Below are positions 18,648-27,816 of a DNA stretch of 64,000 nucleotides, piece by piece. The DNA comes from an uncultured Desulfobacter sp. GTDB taxonomy: Bacteria; Desulfobacterota; Desulfobacteria; Desulfobacterales; Desulfobacteraceae. The DNA lies in the NCBI RefSeq assembly GCF_963664415.1, contig NZ_OY761440.1:930001-994000 (forward strand). The letters run 5' to 3'. The notes under the pieces were generated by a model that made no database searches, was not told where the DNA came from, and saw only the letters and a program-made list of their open reading frames with translations. How positions within the stretch are numbered: position 1 is the stretch's first letter; every line of letters begins with the position of its first letter. A program made the translations under genes and the position numbers.

Positions 18648-19436
18648 ATGAAAAAAAATCGAAAAAATCATATTTGGATGGTGGCGTTTGCCGCACTGGC
18701 CCTCTCATTTTTTACCTGCACGCCGGTCCAGGCACACTTCCCCTGGCTTATTATAGAGAACGGCGCCATAGACGCAAACAGACCTTTAAAATGGGTCATC
18801 GGTTTCGGGCACCGCTTTCCCCTGTCCGGCTTCATGAACGGGGAAGATCTTAAGGATACGGTTATTTTTGGACCGAACACGGGAGATAAAACGGTTGTCA
18901 CGGCACTCTCCGGCATTCAATTCACCTCCCCAAGCCCCTTGACCAAAGAAGGCGGTTATGTCCTGGCAGCAGAACGCCAAGCCTCTTTTTTCACTAAAAC
19001 CACCGAAGGCTATAAGCGCCAACCCAAAAAGGGATTAAAGAACGTGCTCAGCTCAGGGTATTACCACTCATACATGAAGGCTGTTGCCAACGTGGGCGAG
19101 GTTGGCGGCAAGGTGGATACCGTGGTGGGCCATGACCTGGAAATAATTCCCCTTGCCAACCCCTTGACACTGCGCCCCGGCGACTATCTGCCTATCAAGG
19201 TTCTGCTTCGCGGCAAGCCGTTTAAAACTGAATTTCTGGCAACTTACGGCGGATTCTCAACCGAGAATGGTGTCTATGCGTATGCGGCCAGTACGGATAA
19301 ACAAGGGATGGGGAAAATCCGCATTCTGGCCCCTGGGGCATGGTTGATCAAAGTAAACTACAAAGAGGCCTACAAAGATCCTGAAATGTGTGATGTGGAA
19401 AGCTTTCTTGCAACCTGCACTTTTGAAATTCAATAA
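18648..19436 (+). CDS. DUF4198 (NikK-like) periplasmic protein
   Basis: 262 aa with a signal peptide (residues 1-30, ending VQAHFP). The mature start AHFPWLI and the later beta-rich body fit the DUF4198 family (PF10670), whose members sit beside nickel/cobalt uptake transporters or TonB receptors. A histidine right after the cleavage site could bind metal. A ribosome-binding site (GAGGAG) lies upstream and the gene follows the receptor by 29 bases, so the two are co-transcribed. A strong hairpin terminator follows the stop codon. It likely receives metal in the periplasm (inference). Confidence 0.8.
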   Translation: MKKNRKNHIWMVAFAALALSFFTCTPVQAHFPWLIIENGAIDANRPLKWVIGFGHRFPLSGFMNGEDLKDTVIFGPNTGDKTVVTALSGIQFTSPSPLTKEGGYVLAAERQASFFTKTTEGYKRQPKKGLKNVLSSGYYHSYMKAVANVGEVGGKVDTVVGHDLEIIPLANPLTLRPGDYLPIKVLLRGKPFKTEFLATYGGFSTENGVYAYAASTDKQGMGKIRILAPGAWLIKVNYKEAYKDPEMCDVESFLATCTFEIQ

Positions 19437-21129
19437 CCTAAAACGGCAGGCACGGCACATGGCTGTGCCTGCCGTTTTACTCATTCTCTCACTGGCTTCC
19501 ACCTGGCCCCTTGTTACGGCGCCTGCCGACAGTTTACCCATGGGAACGGAGACGAGTTCAACGGTTCCTCTGTTCAACGTCTGGACCGTGTGGTGGAACT
19601 CCCAAAGCGCAGTCTCCGGCTATTCCGGGTATTGGGACGCGCCTATCTTTTATCCCCAAAAAGGAGCCTTTGCCTTTTCCGAACCCATGCCTCTGAGCAT
19701 TATCGCAGCGCCGATTATTTGGGCCACAGGCAACCGAATCCTTGCCTATAATTTTTTACTTATCCTGTCTCTTTGTCTAAACGGATGGGCAACCTTTAGC
19801 CTCTTACGGCGTTTAAATTTTGACCTGCCGGTCCAGTGGACGGGCGGGGTCATGATGACCCTGCTTCCTTTGATTCATTCCTGGGTCGGCGTACTGCAAC
19901 TGGTCCCGGTTTTCGGTATTCTCTGGACCATATCGGCGTTACTCAAATTCGCCCAAAGGCCCACGGCAATTGGGGGCGTTTTGCTTGGGGTCGCGTTCAG
20001 CGTAACCTATCTCTTGTGTGCCTATTACGGCCTGTTTCTTGTAATCCCACTCGCCCTTTCATTGGCCTGGATGATTGGAAATCATCTTTTCCGGTGGGGG
20101 ACCTGGCGATCTTTAGGCTTAGGCCTCATAGCGGCAGGCATCATCTGTTCTCCCGTTGCCATGCGTCAAGCCAAGACACAACACCTTCATGCTCCCCTGC
20201 CCCAGCAATACCTGGCCGGTTTTTCCGCCTTGGCCGCGGATTATCTGGTGCCACCATGGCCCCACTGGTCTAAGTTAAGGCGGGTATCTGGTCAAGCGGA
20301 TTCAAATTTTGACGGATTCCGACTTTGTCCGGGATTTTTGAAACTGGCATTGGCGGCTGCAGGTATTGGATTTGGCCTGGTGACCCGAAATAACAGACGA
20401 TGGACACTTTTTTGTTTAACCCTGATGTGCACGGCATTTGTTCTTTCACTTGGGCCGTGGTTAAGGATATGGCATTGGCAGCCATATATGCTGCTGGTGA
20501 ATTATGTCCCCGGATTTGGCCAAGCCCGCAATGTTTTCCGGTTTTCCATCCTGGTCCATATAATGGTGGTTCTGTTAGCTATGACAGGGTTGCAAGGTAT
20601 TCTTACCGCTGTCAGACCGCACATCCATAAACCCAGACTGCACAAATTAGCGGTATTTCTTATCATTGGTCTGGGTGTAGCTGCTGCGGCGGAAATTCTT
20701 CCTCCAGGCCAATCCCTGCATCGGGCAAAGGACTTTTTACCGACCACGTCCTGGGTAAAGTATCTGGCCGAACAAACACCTGAAAAGAGCGTCATCGCCT
20801 GCATACCATTTCCTTTCAGGCCGGATGTGGCAGGATATGAGCAGGAAGCTTTATGGATGTACCGGCAGACCTTCCACCACCGTCAAATGGTAAACGGATA
20901 TTCCGGCTATTTCCCGCCGGAATACCTGAGCCTTAAATTGGCGATGACAGCTTTTCCGGCTTTGGACAGCCTATCCCGCCTGCGAGACCTTGGCGTTAAT
21001 TATTGTGTCGTAAAACGGGACTCCATATTTGCTGAACCCACACGAAAAAAAGCGGCCACCGGCCTTGAACTTGAATTAACATTTTCTGATGATTCGTCCC
21101 AGATAGATATATACCGCCTGCGGCGGTAA
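19393..21129 (+). CDS. Multi-pass membrane protein, glycosyltransferase-like
   Basis: A polytopic inner membrane protein (up to 578 aa, about 11 hydrophobic segments) with a periplasmic C-terminal domain of about 120 residues. The layout resembles GT-C type glycosyltransferases that use lipid-linked sugars, but I see no certain catalytic motif; a DSLPMGTE loop follows the first membrane segment. The next gene encodes a dolichyl-phosphate-mannose-synthase-like enzyme that could supply its donor. The start is unclear: ATG 19393 overlaps the DUF4198 gene, and ATG 19459 lies in the loop of the terminator hairpin. Either start keeps the first membrane segment. Confidence 0.7.
   Translation: MWKAFLQPALLKFNNLKRQARHMAVPAVLLILSLASTWPLVTAPADSLPMGTETSSTVPLFNVWTVWWNSQSAVSGYSGYWDAPIFYPQKGAFAFSEPMPLSIIAAPIIWATGNRILAYNFLLILSLCLNGWATFSLLRRLNFDLPVQWTGGVMMTLLPLIHSWVGVLQLVPVFGILWTISALLKFAQRPTAIGGVLLGVAFSVTYLLCAYYGLFLVIPLALSLAWMIGNHLFRWGTWRSLGLGLIAAGIICSPVAMRQAKTQHLHAPLPQQYLAGFSALAADYLVPPWPHWSKLRRVSGQADSNFDGFRLCPGFLKLALAAAGIGFGLVTRNNRRWTLFCLTLMCTAFVLSLGPWLRIWHWQPYMLLVNYVPGFGQARNVFRFSILVHIMVVLLAMTGLQGILTAVRPHIHKPRLHKLAVFLIIGLGVAAAAEILPPGQSLHRAKDFLPTTSWVKYLAEQTPEKSVIACIPFPFRPDVAGYEQEALWMYRQTFHHRQMVNGYSGYFPPEYLSLKLAMTAFPALDSLSRLRDLGVNYCVVKRDSIFAEPTRKKAATGLELELTFSDDSSQIDIYRLRR
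19439..19479 (+). terminator. Strong hairpin terminator after the DUF4198 gene
   Basis: A perfect 15-bp stem (19439-19453 with 19465-19479) and an 11-base loop, with the A-tract and T-tract inside the stem ends. It starts two bases after the DUF4198 stop codon. The ATG at 19459, a candidate start of the next gene, lies within the loop. Confidence 0.7.
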
Positions 21130-21155
21130 CGCATATGCTGAAAAACAATTGACTT

Positions 21156-22280
21156 ATGAATCAAATTAGCCTTGTCATCCCATGCTTCAACGAAGAAAAC
21201 ACCCTTGAAGCCTGCATCAACCGCGTATTGGAAGTGCCGGATATAAATTTTGAAATCATCATTGTTGACGATGCATCAACCGATGGCAGCCTTGGCATTG
21301 CCAGACGCCTTGAAGAAAAATATCCCCAGGTCCATGTGTTGTCCCATAGTAAAAACCAGGGGAAGGGGGCGGCCCTGAGAACCGGTTTCAAAAAAGCCCA
21401 TGGGGATTTTGTTGCCGTCCAGGATGCCGATCTTGAATATGACCCCATGGACCTGAAAAAACTGGTTGCCCCTTTGGCCGAGGGTTATGCAGACGTCGTT
21501 CTGGGATCAAGATTTTTATCCACCGAACCCAGACGGGTGTTGTATTTCTGGCATGCCTTGGGCAATAAATTCCTGACCTTTTTATCCAACATGTTCACCG
21601 ATCTCAATCTTACAGATATGGAAACCTGCTACAAAGTATTTAAAAAAGAGGTCATTCAAAATATCGATATCCAGGAATCACGATTTGGCGTGGAACCGGA
21701 ACTGGTTGCTAAAATTGCCCGCATGGGGCTGCGCATTTACGAGAGGGGAATTTCATACAAAGGCAGAACGTATGAGAATGGCAAAAAAATAGGCATGAAA
21801 GACGGCTTCTGGGCCATCTTTTGTATTTTGCGGTACAATGTCCACAACACTTCCCTACCGGCCCAATCCTTTTTAAACCTTATCCTTAGCGGATTTGCCG
21901 CAGTCGTCAATCTCTTATGCTTTCTTGGCCTGTTTCATTCCGGGACCGGACTTTTAAAGTCTGCGGCATTGGCCTTTTTCATCGCAATTGTGGTCAACTA
22001 TGGCCTGTGCATATCCATCCGGTTGCCCCCTAAGGCCAGATGGCCGGGTGTGATTGAAATGGCCATATTCCTGTCGGTCGTTGCAATGGCAGGTCTGGTG
22101 GATGTCAAATCAACGCAGCTGCTGATAGCCATGGGATGGACGCCGTCACTGTCAAATCTGTGTGCCGGGACGCTGTTCCTTTTACTGAACTTTATGGGCC
22201 GGCGCTTCATGGTCTTTCCGATATCATCAAAGGAGCCATTAAAAAAAATAATCCGTTCTTTTCCGAGGAGTGATTTATGA
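21156..22280 (+). CDS. Polyprenyl-phosphate glycosyltransferase with GtrA-like domain
   Basis: 374 aa. Residues 1-235 form a GT2 glycosyltransferase of the DPM1 type: SLVIPCFNEENTL at the start, VDDASTDGS near 38 and the metal-binding QDADLEYDP near 90. Residues 240-365 contain four membrane segments like the GtrA flippase family. Such fusions make and may flip polyprenyl-phosphate sugars at the inner membrane, for use by GT-C enzymes such as the preceding gene. The spacing of 26 bases supports an operon. The sugar is not determinable. Confidence 0.85.
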   Translation: MNQISLVIPCFNEENTLEACINRVLEVPDINFEIIIVDDASTDGSLGIARRLEEKYPQVHVLSHSKNQGKGAALRTGFKKAHGDFVAVQDADLEYDPMDLKKLVAPLAEGYADVVLGSRFLSTEPRRVLYFWHALGNKFLTFLSNMFTDLNLTDMETCYKVFKKEVIQNIDIQESRFGVEPELVAKIARMGLRIYERGISYKGRTYENGKKIGMKDGFWAIFCILRYNVHNTSLPAQSFLNLILSGFAAVVNLLCFLGLFHSGTGLLKSAALAFFIAIVVNYGLCISIRLPPKARWPGVIEMAIFLSVVAMAGLVDVKSTQLLIAMGWTPSLSNLCAGTLFLLLNFMGRRFMVFPISSKEPLKKIIRSFPRSDL

Positions 22281-22324
22281 ATCGATGGAACGAATAAAAC
22301 AGGCAAGGCCGAAATCCCAAATCG

Positions 22325-22383
22325 CTAAATCGGGGGACACCTCAAATCAATGCAACAGAATTAAGTAAGGCGCCCCCGATTTA
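22325..22383. terminator. Long-loop inverted repeat at the left edge of the Rhs island
   Basis: TAAATCGGGGG and CCCCCGATTTA form a perfect 11-bp stem around a loop of about 37 bases. It lies between the glycosyltransferase gene and the end of the kptA fragment, so it could terminate convergent transcripts. The long loop leaves this uncertain. Confidence 0.35.
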
Positions 22384-22773
22384 AATCTTCTTTGTAGATC
22401 CCAATAAATTCAGGTGATACATGATCTGCTAACCACACAACATCATTTCCCATATAGAACTTTATATCACTGTCATACGCTTCTTTTGCATTAATTTGCA
22501 AAAGAACAGATTTCTTATCTTTCCTATCCCCAACTTGCCTGGCAATTTCAATATTCACTGAAAGGTGCACATACTGCCGTCCCATTGGAAGGAGCCCTGT
22601 TTTCATTATCTGATCAACAATTGAAGGTGATGTGCCATGATAGAGCAGTTCCGGTGGTGGTGTTACCTTCGTTTGCAATTTACCAAGCAGGGAATGACCA
22701 TATAAAGCACGAATGCGATTTCCATCAATTTCATGGCGTTGTTTGCTTGACGTTTTAATCAAAGGGGTCATAA
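22361..22773 (-). pseudogene. kptA: KptA/Tpt1 RNA 2'-phosphotransferase, N-terminally truncated
   Basis: About 137 residues match the C-terminal two thirds of KptA, the ADP-ribosyltransferase-fold enzyme that removes the 2'-phosphate from RNA using NAD. Visible family motifs are GNRIRALYGHS, PPELLYHGT, RQYVHLS and NDVVWLADHV. The N-terminal winged-helix part with the catalytic Arg-His pair of KptA is absent: upstream the sequence switches within the codons for YYYDPF to Rhs core in another frame. The longest open frame (to 22804) is therefore a chimera starting in out-of-frame Rhs sequence. It could be a remnant, or an ART domain captured as an Rhs payload; the frame mismatch favours a remnant. 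Confidence 0.75.
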
Positions 22774-22840
22774 TAATAAGTGGCAATGGCGGCATCTGTT
22801 GCATCCCGGACTTCGGTCATGCGGCCGGATTCATCATAAA
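22771..22840 (-). pseudogene. Rhs core fragment (orphan)
   Basis: About 70 bases encode the Rhs core segment DESGRMTEVRDATDAA and following YYYDPF. It begins right after the stop of the broken HEAT immunity gene, at exactly the same junction seen at 38841 after the intact copy, so both loci share the ancestral order immunity gene followed by orphan Rhs core. It ends abruptly at the kptA fragment. Confidence 0.75.
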
Positions 22841-22852
22841 TTACCCACTCAC

Positions 22853-24958
22853 CACGGATTTTCATGTCATGCTAAAACCCTAAAATTTATGTCGTAATTT
22901 TCAACCACTTCTGTGTAAACCCAATAAAAACAGACGTATTGCTATAGATCTACGCTAAATTTGTTCAAAAATTAGGGCTATTTTATACTACTAGTATCTT
23001 GATATTGATTGGAAAAATGTTTATCGTGATGCACAAAATGACGGTTTTTAGGTGATATTGCAGTGTTTTTCTTGAATTTTTTCAAATTTTGTGATTTTAA
23101 TCAATTTTAACAAATGCGTATCATGACATTAATTGACCCTAATTTTGGTGCCGTATGGAACCCGAACATTTTTTTTGTCGACCACAAAATACCGCTCAAA
23201 AAAAGTACGAAGCTCTTCGTGCTTTTTATGTCGAAAAACGTCAAGCCGAAGACGTTGCCAAACAATTTGGCTATAAGTTGAGTTCATTCTATTCTTTAAC
23301 CCGTGATTTTAAGAAAAATCTGTCGCAGGAAAATCCTGATCAGCATTTTTTTATTTCCAAACCAGCTGGCCGTAGACCTAAAGACGATACCAGCGAAACC
23401 AATCAATACATTATTGATTCTCGGAAAAATCATCTTTCAGTGCCTGACATCAAGGCCGCTCTTGATGCTCAGGGAGAAACTGTTTCTGAAGGATACATTT
23501 ACAATCTACTCAAAAAAGAAGGATTCGCCCGACTTCCCCGCCGAAAAAGCACTACTCGTGAAAAGACAAGCGCTTCATTGAAAATAGAAGCACCGAAAAG
23601 TTATATGTTGGATTTTGCGCCTGAGTCATTTACCGGGCAAAATAGTTTTGGTGTGTTGTGTCTACTGCCATACCTGCAACAATATAGCATTGACAGGCTT
23701 ATCCAAAATTCAAATTATCCGGAAACAGGCACAATAAACAGACTATCATCAATCCTGTGTTTCGTTGCCCTTAAATTGTCTAATGTCCGCAGATACTCTG
23801 CTGATGATATTTGGTGTATGGATAGAGGATTGGGGTTATTTGCCGGTTTGAATGTTCTTCCAAAAACTAGTTGGTACACCTCTTACTCTCATCGAATCAC
23901 CAGTGAAATGAATAAAGAATTTCTCAAAGGGCTGCATCAAATATTGCTTCACGAAGGATTGCTTTCAGATACGTCCAATATTGATTTTACAACAATTCCG
24001 TATTGGGGAGACGATTCCCACCTTGAAAATAATTGGTCAGGAACACGGAATAAAGCGTTGGCAAGCATAGCTGCTGTATTAGCACAAGATCCAGATTCCG
24101 GTATCATTACATATGGCGACACTAATGTCAGGCATCAGCAAAAAAATCAAGTCGCAATTGAGTTCCTTGATTTTTATAATGCTAACAGCGGCAACGATCT
24201 GAAATACTTGGTTTTCGATAGCAAATTCACCACTTATGAAAATCTTGCCAAGCTTGGCAAAGAAATAAAATTTCTTACCATCCGAAGAAGGGGAAAAAAG
24301 ATAGTCGAAGAACTTAGCCAAAAGTCGCCTTCATCATGGAAAAAAGTTAGAGTCACAATGGCAAATGGCAAAGGCCGAAACTTAAGAGTTAATGATGAAA
24401 AGATATTTCTAAAAGATTATGGTGGTGAGGTGCGGCAAATAGCAATAACAGGGCATGGTAAGATTAAACCAGCTCTATTAATAACAAACGATTTCGATAA
24501 ACCCTGCGACAAGTTGATTAGAAAATATACAAGAAGATGGTTGGTTGAAAAAGGCATTTCAGAACAAATTGAATTCTTTCATCTAAACAAAGTATCATCA
24601 TCAATGGTTATTAAAGTAGATTTTGATCTTACAATGTCCATACTTACACACAATTTGCTACGACTCTTTGCTATGGATTTACCTGGTTATTCGCATATCA
24701 GTGATTATTCTCTCTATAAAAAATTTCTTGCAATGACTGGGAATGTACAAATTGAAGCTGATCAGGTAACAATCAAAATTAAGAAAAAAAGAAACCTACC
24801 CTTACTGCTCACAACAATGCAAAAATTTAAAAAAATGAGGCTCAGATTTTTTGAAAATAAAACGTTCTCTGTTATTGGGGACAGCACAACTTGAGTGTGG
24901 ATTTTGGCAAAATTATTTTCTGAAAGTAGGGTTTCTTAGCGTACCATGAAAATCCGTG
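22853..24958 (+). mobile_element. IS4-superfamily-like insertion sequence (2106 bp)
   Basis: Terminal inverted repeats begin CACGGATTTTCATG on both sides and extend about 29 bases with a few mismatches. A 5-bp target duplication CTCAC (22848-22852 and 24959-24963) is confirmed by the uninterrupted paralogous sequence near 38848. It carries one transposase gene, and the 300 bases before that gene hold no other frame. The insertion removed the last codons from the HEAT immunity gene. Confidence 0.88.
23155..24894 (+). CDS. DDE transposase of the IS4-like element
   Basis: 579 aa. The first 130 residues look like helix-turn-helix DNA-binding segments (QAEDVAKQFGYKLSSFYSL; SVPDIKAALDAQGETVSEGY). 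The central and C-terminal parts form a DDE catalytic domain, with the family-typical Y-R-E signature YTRRWLVEKG near residue 460. It would cut and rejoin the ends of its element. The frame is intact, so the element may still be active. The exact IS family is uncertain from sequence alone (IS4/IS1634/ISNCY group). Confidence 0.8.
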   Translation: MEPEHFFCRPQNTAQKKYEALRAFYVEKRQAEDVAKQFGYKLSSFYSLTRDFKKNLSQENPDQHFFISKPAGRRPKDDTSETNQYIIDSRKNHLSVPDIKAALDAQGETVSEGYIYNLLKKEGFARLPRRKSTTREKTSASLKIEAPKSYMLDFAPESFTGQNSFGVLCLLPYLQQYSIDRLIQNSNYPETGTINRLSSILCFVALKLSNVRRYSADDIWCMDRGLGLFAGLNVLPKTSWYTSYSHRITSEMNKEFLKGLHQILLHEGLLSDTSNIDFTTIPYWGDDSHLENNWSGTRNKALASIAAVLAQDPDSGIITYGDTNVRHQQKNQVAIEFLDFYNANSGNDLKYLVFDSKFTTYENLAKLGKEIKFLTIRRRGKKIVEELSQKSPSSWKKVRVTMANGKGRNLRVNDEKIFLKDYGGEVRQIAITGHGKIKPALLITNDFDKPCDKLIRKYTRRWLVEKGISEQIEFFHLNKVSSSMVIKVDFDLTMSILTHNLLRLFAMDLPGYSHISDYSLYKKFLAMTGNVQIEADQVTIKIKKKRNLPLLLTTMQKFKKMRLRFFENKTFSVIGDSTT

Positions 24959-25201
24959 CTCACTATATCTTCAGCGATTTCGCATAAAACTTCATCCGTC
25001 TCATCTTCAAGCGTTTTCTTTGCAAGAGATTTTATTTTTTCACTTTTTATTCCGGATAGTGCTGTCAATGAAGCACATTTTGCATCAACATCACCTTTTT
25101 CATAAACATTTATGGTTTTGCTAACCTAAAATTGACCCCTTTGAGGGCCAAATGACAACCTAAAATTGACCCCCCACTTTGCATCAGTACTCTGGTATTG
25201 A

Positions 25202-26743
25202 ATGGAGATTTTTAACCCATTACCGGAGACGAAAAGGAGAATGCTTAAAGTGGATCAGTATGATTACATCCGAACAGCTCACCGTGTTTATGGAAAGGCC
25301 ATTAAAGAGCTTGCCAGAGAAACCGGCCATTCAAAAAACACCATAAAAAAAATTTTAAAGCAGGAATACATTGGCTACAAGCAACGATCTAAACAGCCAT
25401 ATCCCGTTCTTGGTCCTTATATCCAGGAGATAGACCGCTGGCTTGGCGATGACAAGGACAAGCCATACAAACAGCGACATACAGCAACCCGGATATACCA
25501 TCGTCTGAAATCGGAACTCGAGTATTCCGGTGGAGAGACGACGGTTCGCCGTTATGTGCGTGAGGCAAAGCTGAGGCTGGGTTTAACGAATCAGCAGGCA
25601 TTTATCCCATCAGATCCGACGACTGCCCAGGAAGCCGAGGTAGACTGGGGAAACTGTCAGGCAGTTATTGCCGGCGAACCCGTGAAGCTGAAATTATTTT
25701 GCATACGTTCAAAATGTTCGGGCAAACACTTTGTTCGCTGTTATCCCTGTGAAAGGCAGCAAGCTTTATTTGACGCTCATATCCAGGCCTTTTCATTTTT
25801 TGGAGGCGTGTTCCCAGTTCTTATCTATGACAATCTGACAACAGTCGTACAAAAGGTATTTAAAGGAAAAAAACGTCATCTTCAGGAATCTTATAATCGG
25901 TTCAAGGCCTATTACAACTTCGATCCACGGTTTTGCAATCCCGGCCAGGGCCATGAAAAAGGTGGGATTGAAGGCCTGGTCGGCTACGCTCGAAGAAATT
26001 ATATGGTTCCTATCCCACATGCTGACAGCCTGGACGAATTGAACACGCGCCTCCTCGATGATTGCATGGCCTATGGAGAGCATCGCATCGCCGGTCAAAC
26101 ACAAAGCGTCAATGAATTGTTTGAATCAGAAAAGCAGGTATTGCTGCCATTGCCGACAACATCGTTCAGTAACGTTGAGACGTTCATGGTCAGGGTAAAC
26201 AAATATGCCACCGTTATTATTGACAAGAACCGGTATTCTGTCCCGACGCGCTATGCTTACATGAGAGTGCAGGCGATAGTAGAGATAGACCAGGTGATCA
26301 TTTATTGGAGCGGCAGAAAAATAAGCACCCATCATCGGTTATATGGAAATAATAAGTGGAGTTTAAAACCGGAACATTATCTGGAGTTGATTCGTCAGCG
26401 TCCACAATCATTTGATACCGCCCGGCCAATTTTACAATGGCGTGATCAATGGCCGGATTGCCTGGAAAAGTTATTAGAACATTTTCGCCGGAAAAACGGT
26501 GTAACCAAAGGTACCCGGGAATTTGTCACCGTGCTGATGCTGTACGAAAAATATGCTGTCGACAAGATCGAAGCAGCCGTAAAGGAAGCACTGAAAAGCA
26601 ATGTCGGCTGCAGCAATGCTCTCAAGCAGATTTTACACAGTCAAAACATCTCTATGGAGTCCCAATTTGATCCTTTGTCGAACTGGGAGACACTGCCCCC
26701 TGCTGACATCTCGGCATACGAACAGCTTGGAGGTATCTTATGA
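25202..26743 (+). CDS. istA: IS21 transposase IstA
   Basis: 513 aa with an N-terminal helix-turn-helix (ELARETGHSKNTIKKIL near residue 37) and a DDE integrase core beginning at EVDWGNCQAVIAG near 148, with the second aspartate in LIYDNLTTV near 208 and the glutamate in HEKGGIEGLVGYARR near 260. It performs the strand transfer of the element. An ATG at 25241 directly after AAAAGGAGA is an alternative start. The stop overlaps the istB start (ATGA), so the two are translationally coupled. Confidence 0.93.
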   Translation: MEIFNPLPETKRRMLKVDQYDYIRTAHRVYGKAIKELARETGHSKNTIKKILKQEYIGYKQRSKQPYPVLGPYIQEIDRWLGDDKDKPYKQRHTATRIYHRLKSELEYSGGETTVRRYVREAKLRLGLTNQQAFIPSDPTTAQEAEVDWGNCQAVIAGEPVKLKLFCIRSKCSGKHFVRCYPCERQQALFDAHIQAFSFFGGVFPVLIYDNLTTVVQKVFKGKKRHLQESYNRFKAYYNFDPRFCNPGQGHEKGGIEGLVGYARRNYMVPIPHADSLDELNTRLLDDCMAYGEHRIAGQTQSVNELFESEKQVLLPLPTTSFSNVETFMVRVNKYATVIIDKNRYSVPTRYAYMRVQAIVEIDQVIIYWSGRKISTHHRLYGNNKWSLKPEHYLELIRQRPQSFDTARPILQWRDQWPDCLEKLLEHFRRKNGVTKGTREFVTVLMLYEKYAVDKIEAAVKEALKSNVGCSNALKQILHSQNISMESQFDPLSNWETLPPADISAYEQLGGIL

Positions 26744-27492
26744 ACCCAGCAGTCCAGGCAGTCCTCACACAGCACTTAAAAACGCTGAAGCTCTCGACGA
26801 TGGAAAAAGAGTTGGAAGGTCAGATCCGGCAGGCGCATGAGGCGGCCTGCGGCTACGATGAGTTTTTATTGAATCTTGTTGAAGCGGAAGTTCAAATACG
26901 GCAGGAAAACGGTCGCAAGCGACGTCTCAAGGAAGCCAGGTTCCCGATGCAGAAACCGCTTGAAACATTTGATTTTGAGGCTGCCCCTGATTTGGACGCC
27001 CGGTTGATCAAAGAACTTTCAACAGGGACATTCATTAAAGAAGCCCGGAATATAATTTTGATAGGTAAAAGCGGAGCCGGTAAAACCCATCTGGCAACCA
27101 GCATCGGGATGGAAGCCTGCCGGTATGGACATCGAGTTCGTTTTATTACTGGTTGTGGGCTTGCAAACGAACTGACGGAGGCCAGGGAACAACAGGCTCT
27201 GGGTAGAATGATAAAACGATATGCCGGTTATGGGCTGTTGATTCTTGATGAATTGGGGTACGTCCCGTTCAGTAAAATCGGCGCTGAATTATTGTTCCAA
27301 GTCCTTACCGAGCGCCATGAAAGACGTTCGATCATCATCACTACCAATCTTGGTTTTGGTGATTGGACGCAGGTGTTTGGCGATGCAAATCTTACCGCTG
27401 CTCTGCTGGATCGTGTCACTCACCGGGCTCACATTATTCAATGTAACTGGGACAGTTATCGACTTAAACAGACTTTAAAATCGAGAGGATAA
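26740..27492 (+). CDS. istB: IS21 helper ATPase IstB
   Basis: 250-aa AAA+ ATPase. Walker A is IGKSGAGKTHLA near residue 108 and Walker B is LLILDELGYV near 168. IstB multimerises on DNA and selects the target for IstA. The start overlaps the istA stop. Confidence 0.95.
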   Translation: MNPAVQAVLTQHLKTLKLSTMEKELEGQIRQAHEAACGYDEFLLNLVEAEVQIRQENGRKRRLKEARFPMQKPLETFDFEAAPDLDARLIKELSTGTFIKEARNIILIGKSGAGKTHLATSIGMEACRYGHRVRFITGCGLANELTEAREQQALGRMIKRYAGYGLLILDELGYVPFSKIGAELLFQVLTERHERRSIIITTNLGFGDWTQVFGDANLTAALLDRVTHRAHIIQCNWDSYRLKQTLKSRG

Positions 27493-27495
27493 AGA

Positions 27496-27756
27496 ATGAA
27501 AGAACTGGATGTATATAATCCCCTGAAAGGTCGAAATGAAACGATAAGGATCGAGATCTCCGAAGACTGTACGACCTATTTTGAAGAGGCGGAGAAGAAT
27601 GATGATATCCTGAGCATTACAGACACAGATGCCGGTTTGTTAATACAAGAGTGTGGGTGCACAAAACCGATTCTCATAGCTGTAGAATCACGGGAATCAA
27701 TTAATTACAGCCAAAAAGGAGCGTTGAAGGCAATAGCCGACTACTGCGTTGGGTAG
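27496..27756 (+). CDS. Small IS21 passenger protein, unknown
   Basis: 86 aa, starting 3 bases after istB, inside the element. It is acidic, with no membrane segment; CGCTKPI near residue 53 holds two cysteines. I do not recognise a family. A ribosome-binding site GAGAGGAT overlaps the end of istB, which favours real translation. The following palindrome begins 6 bases after its stop. It may assist transposition or be a neutral passenger. Confidence 0.6.
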   Translation: MKELDVYNPLKGRNETIRIEISEDCTTYFEEAEKNDDILSITDTDAGLLIQECGCTKPILIAVESRESINYSQKGALKAIADYCVG

Positions 27757-27762
27757 CCCGTC

Positions 27763-27816
27763 CGGCCAGGGCCAGGGGATCGGCCCGGCGCCGGGCCGAT
27801 CCCCTGGCCCTGGCCG
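27763..27816. repeat. 54-bp perfect GC-rich palindrome
   Basis: Two 27-base arms are exact reverse complements with no spacer, centred between 27789 and 27790. It lies inside the IS21 element after the passenger gene. It would form a very stable hairpin in RNA or a cruciform in DNA. No T-tract follows, so it is not a standard intrinsic terminator. Confidence 0.95.
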
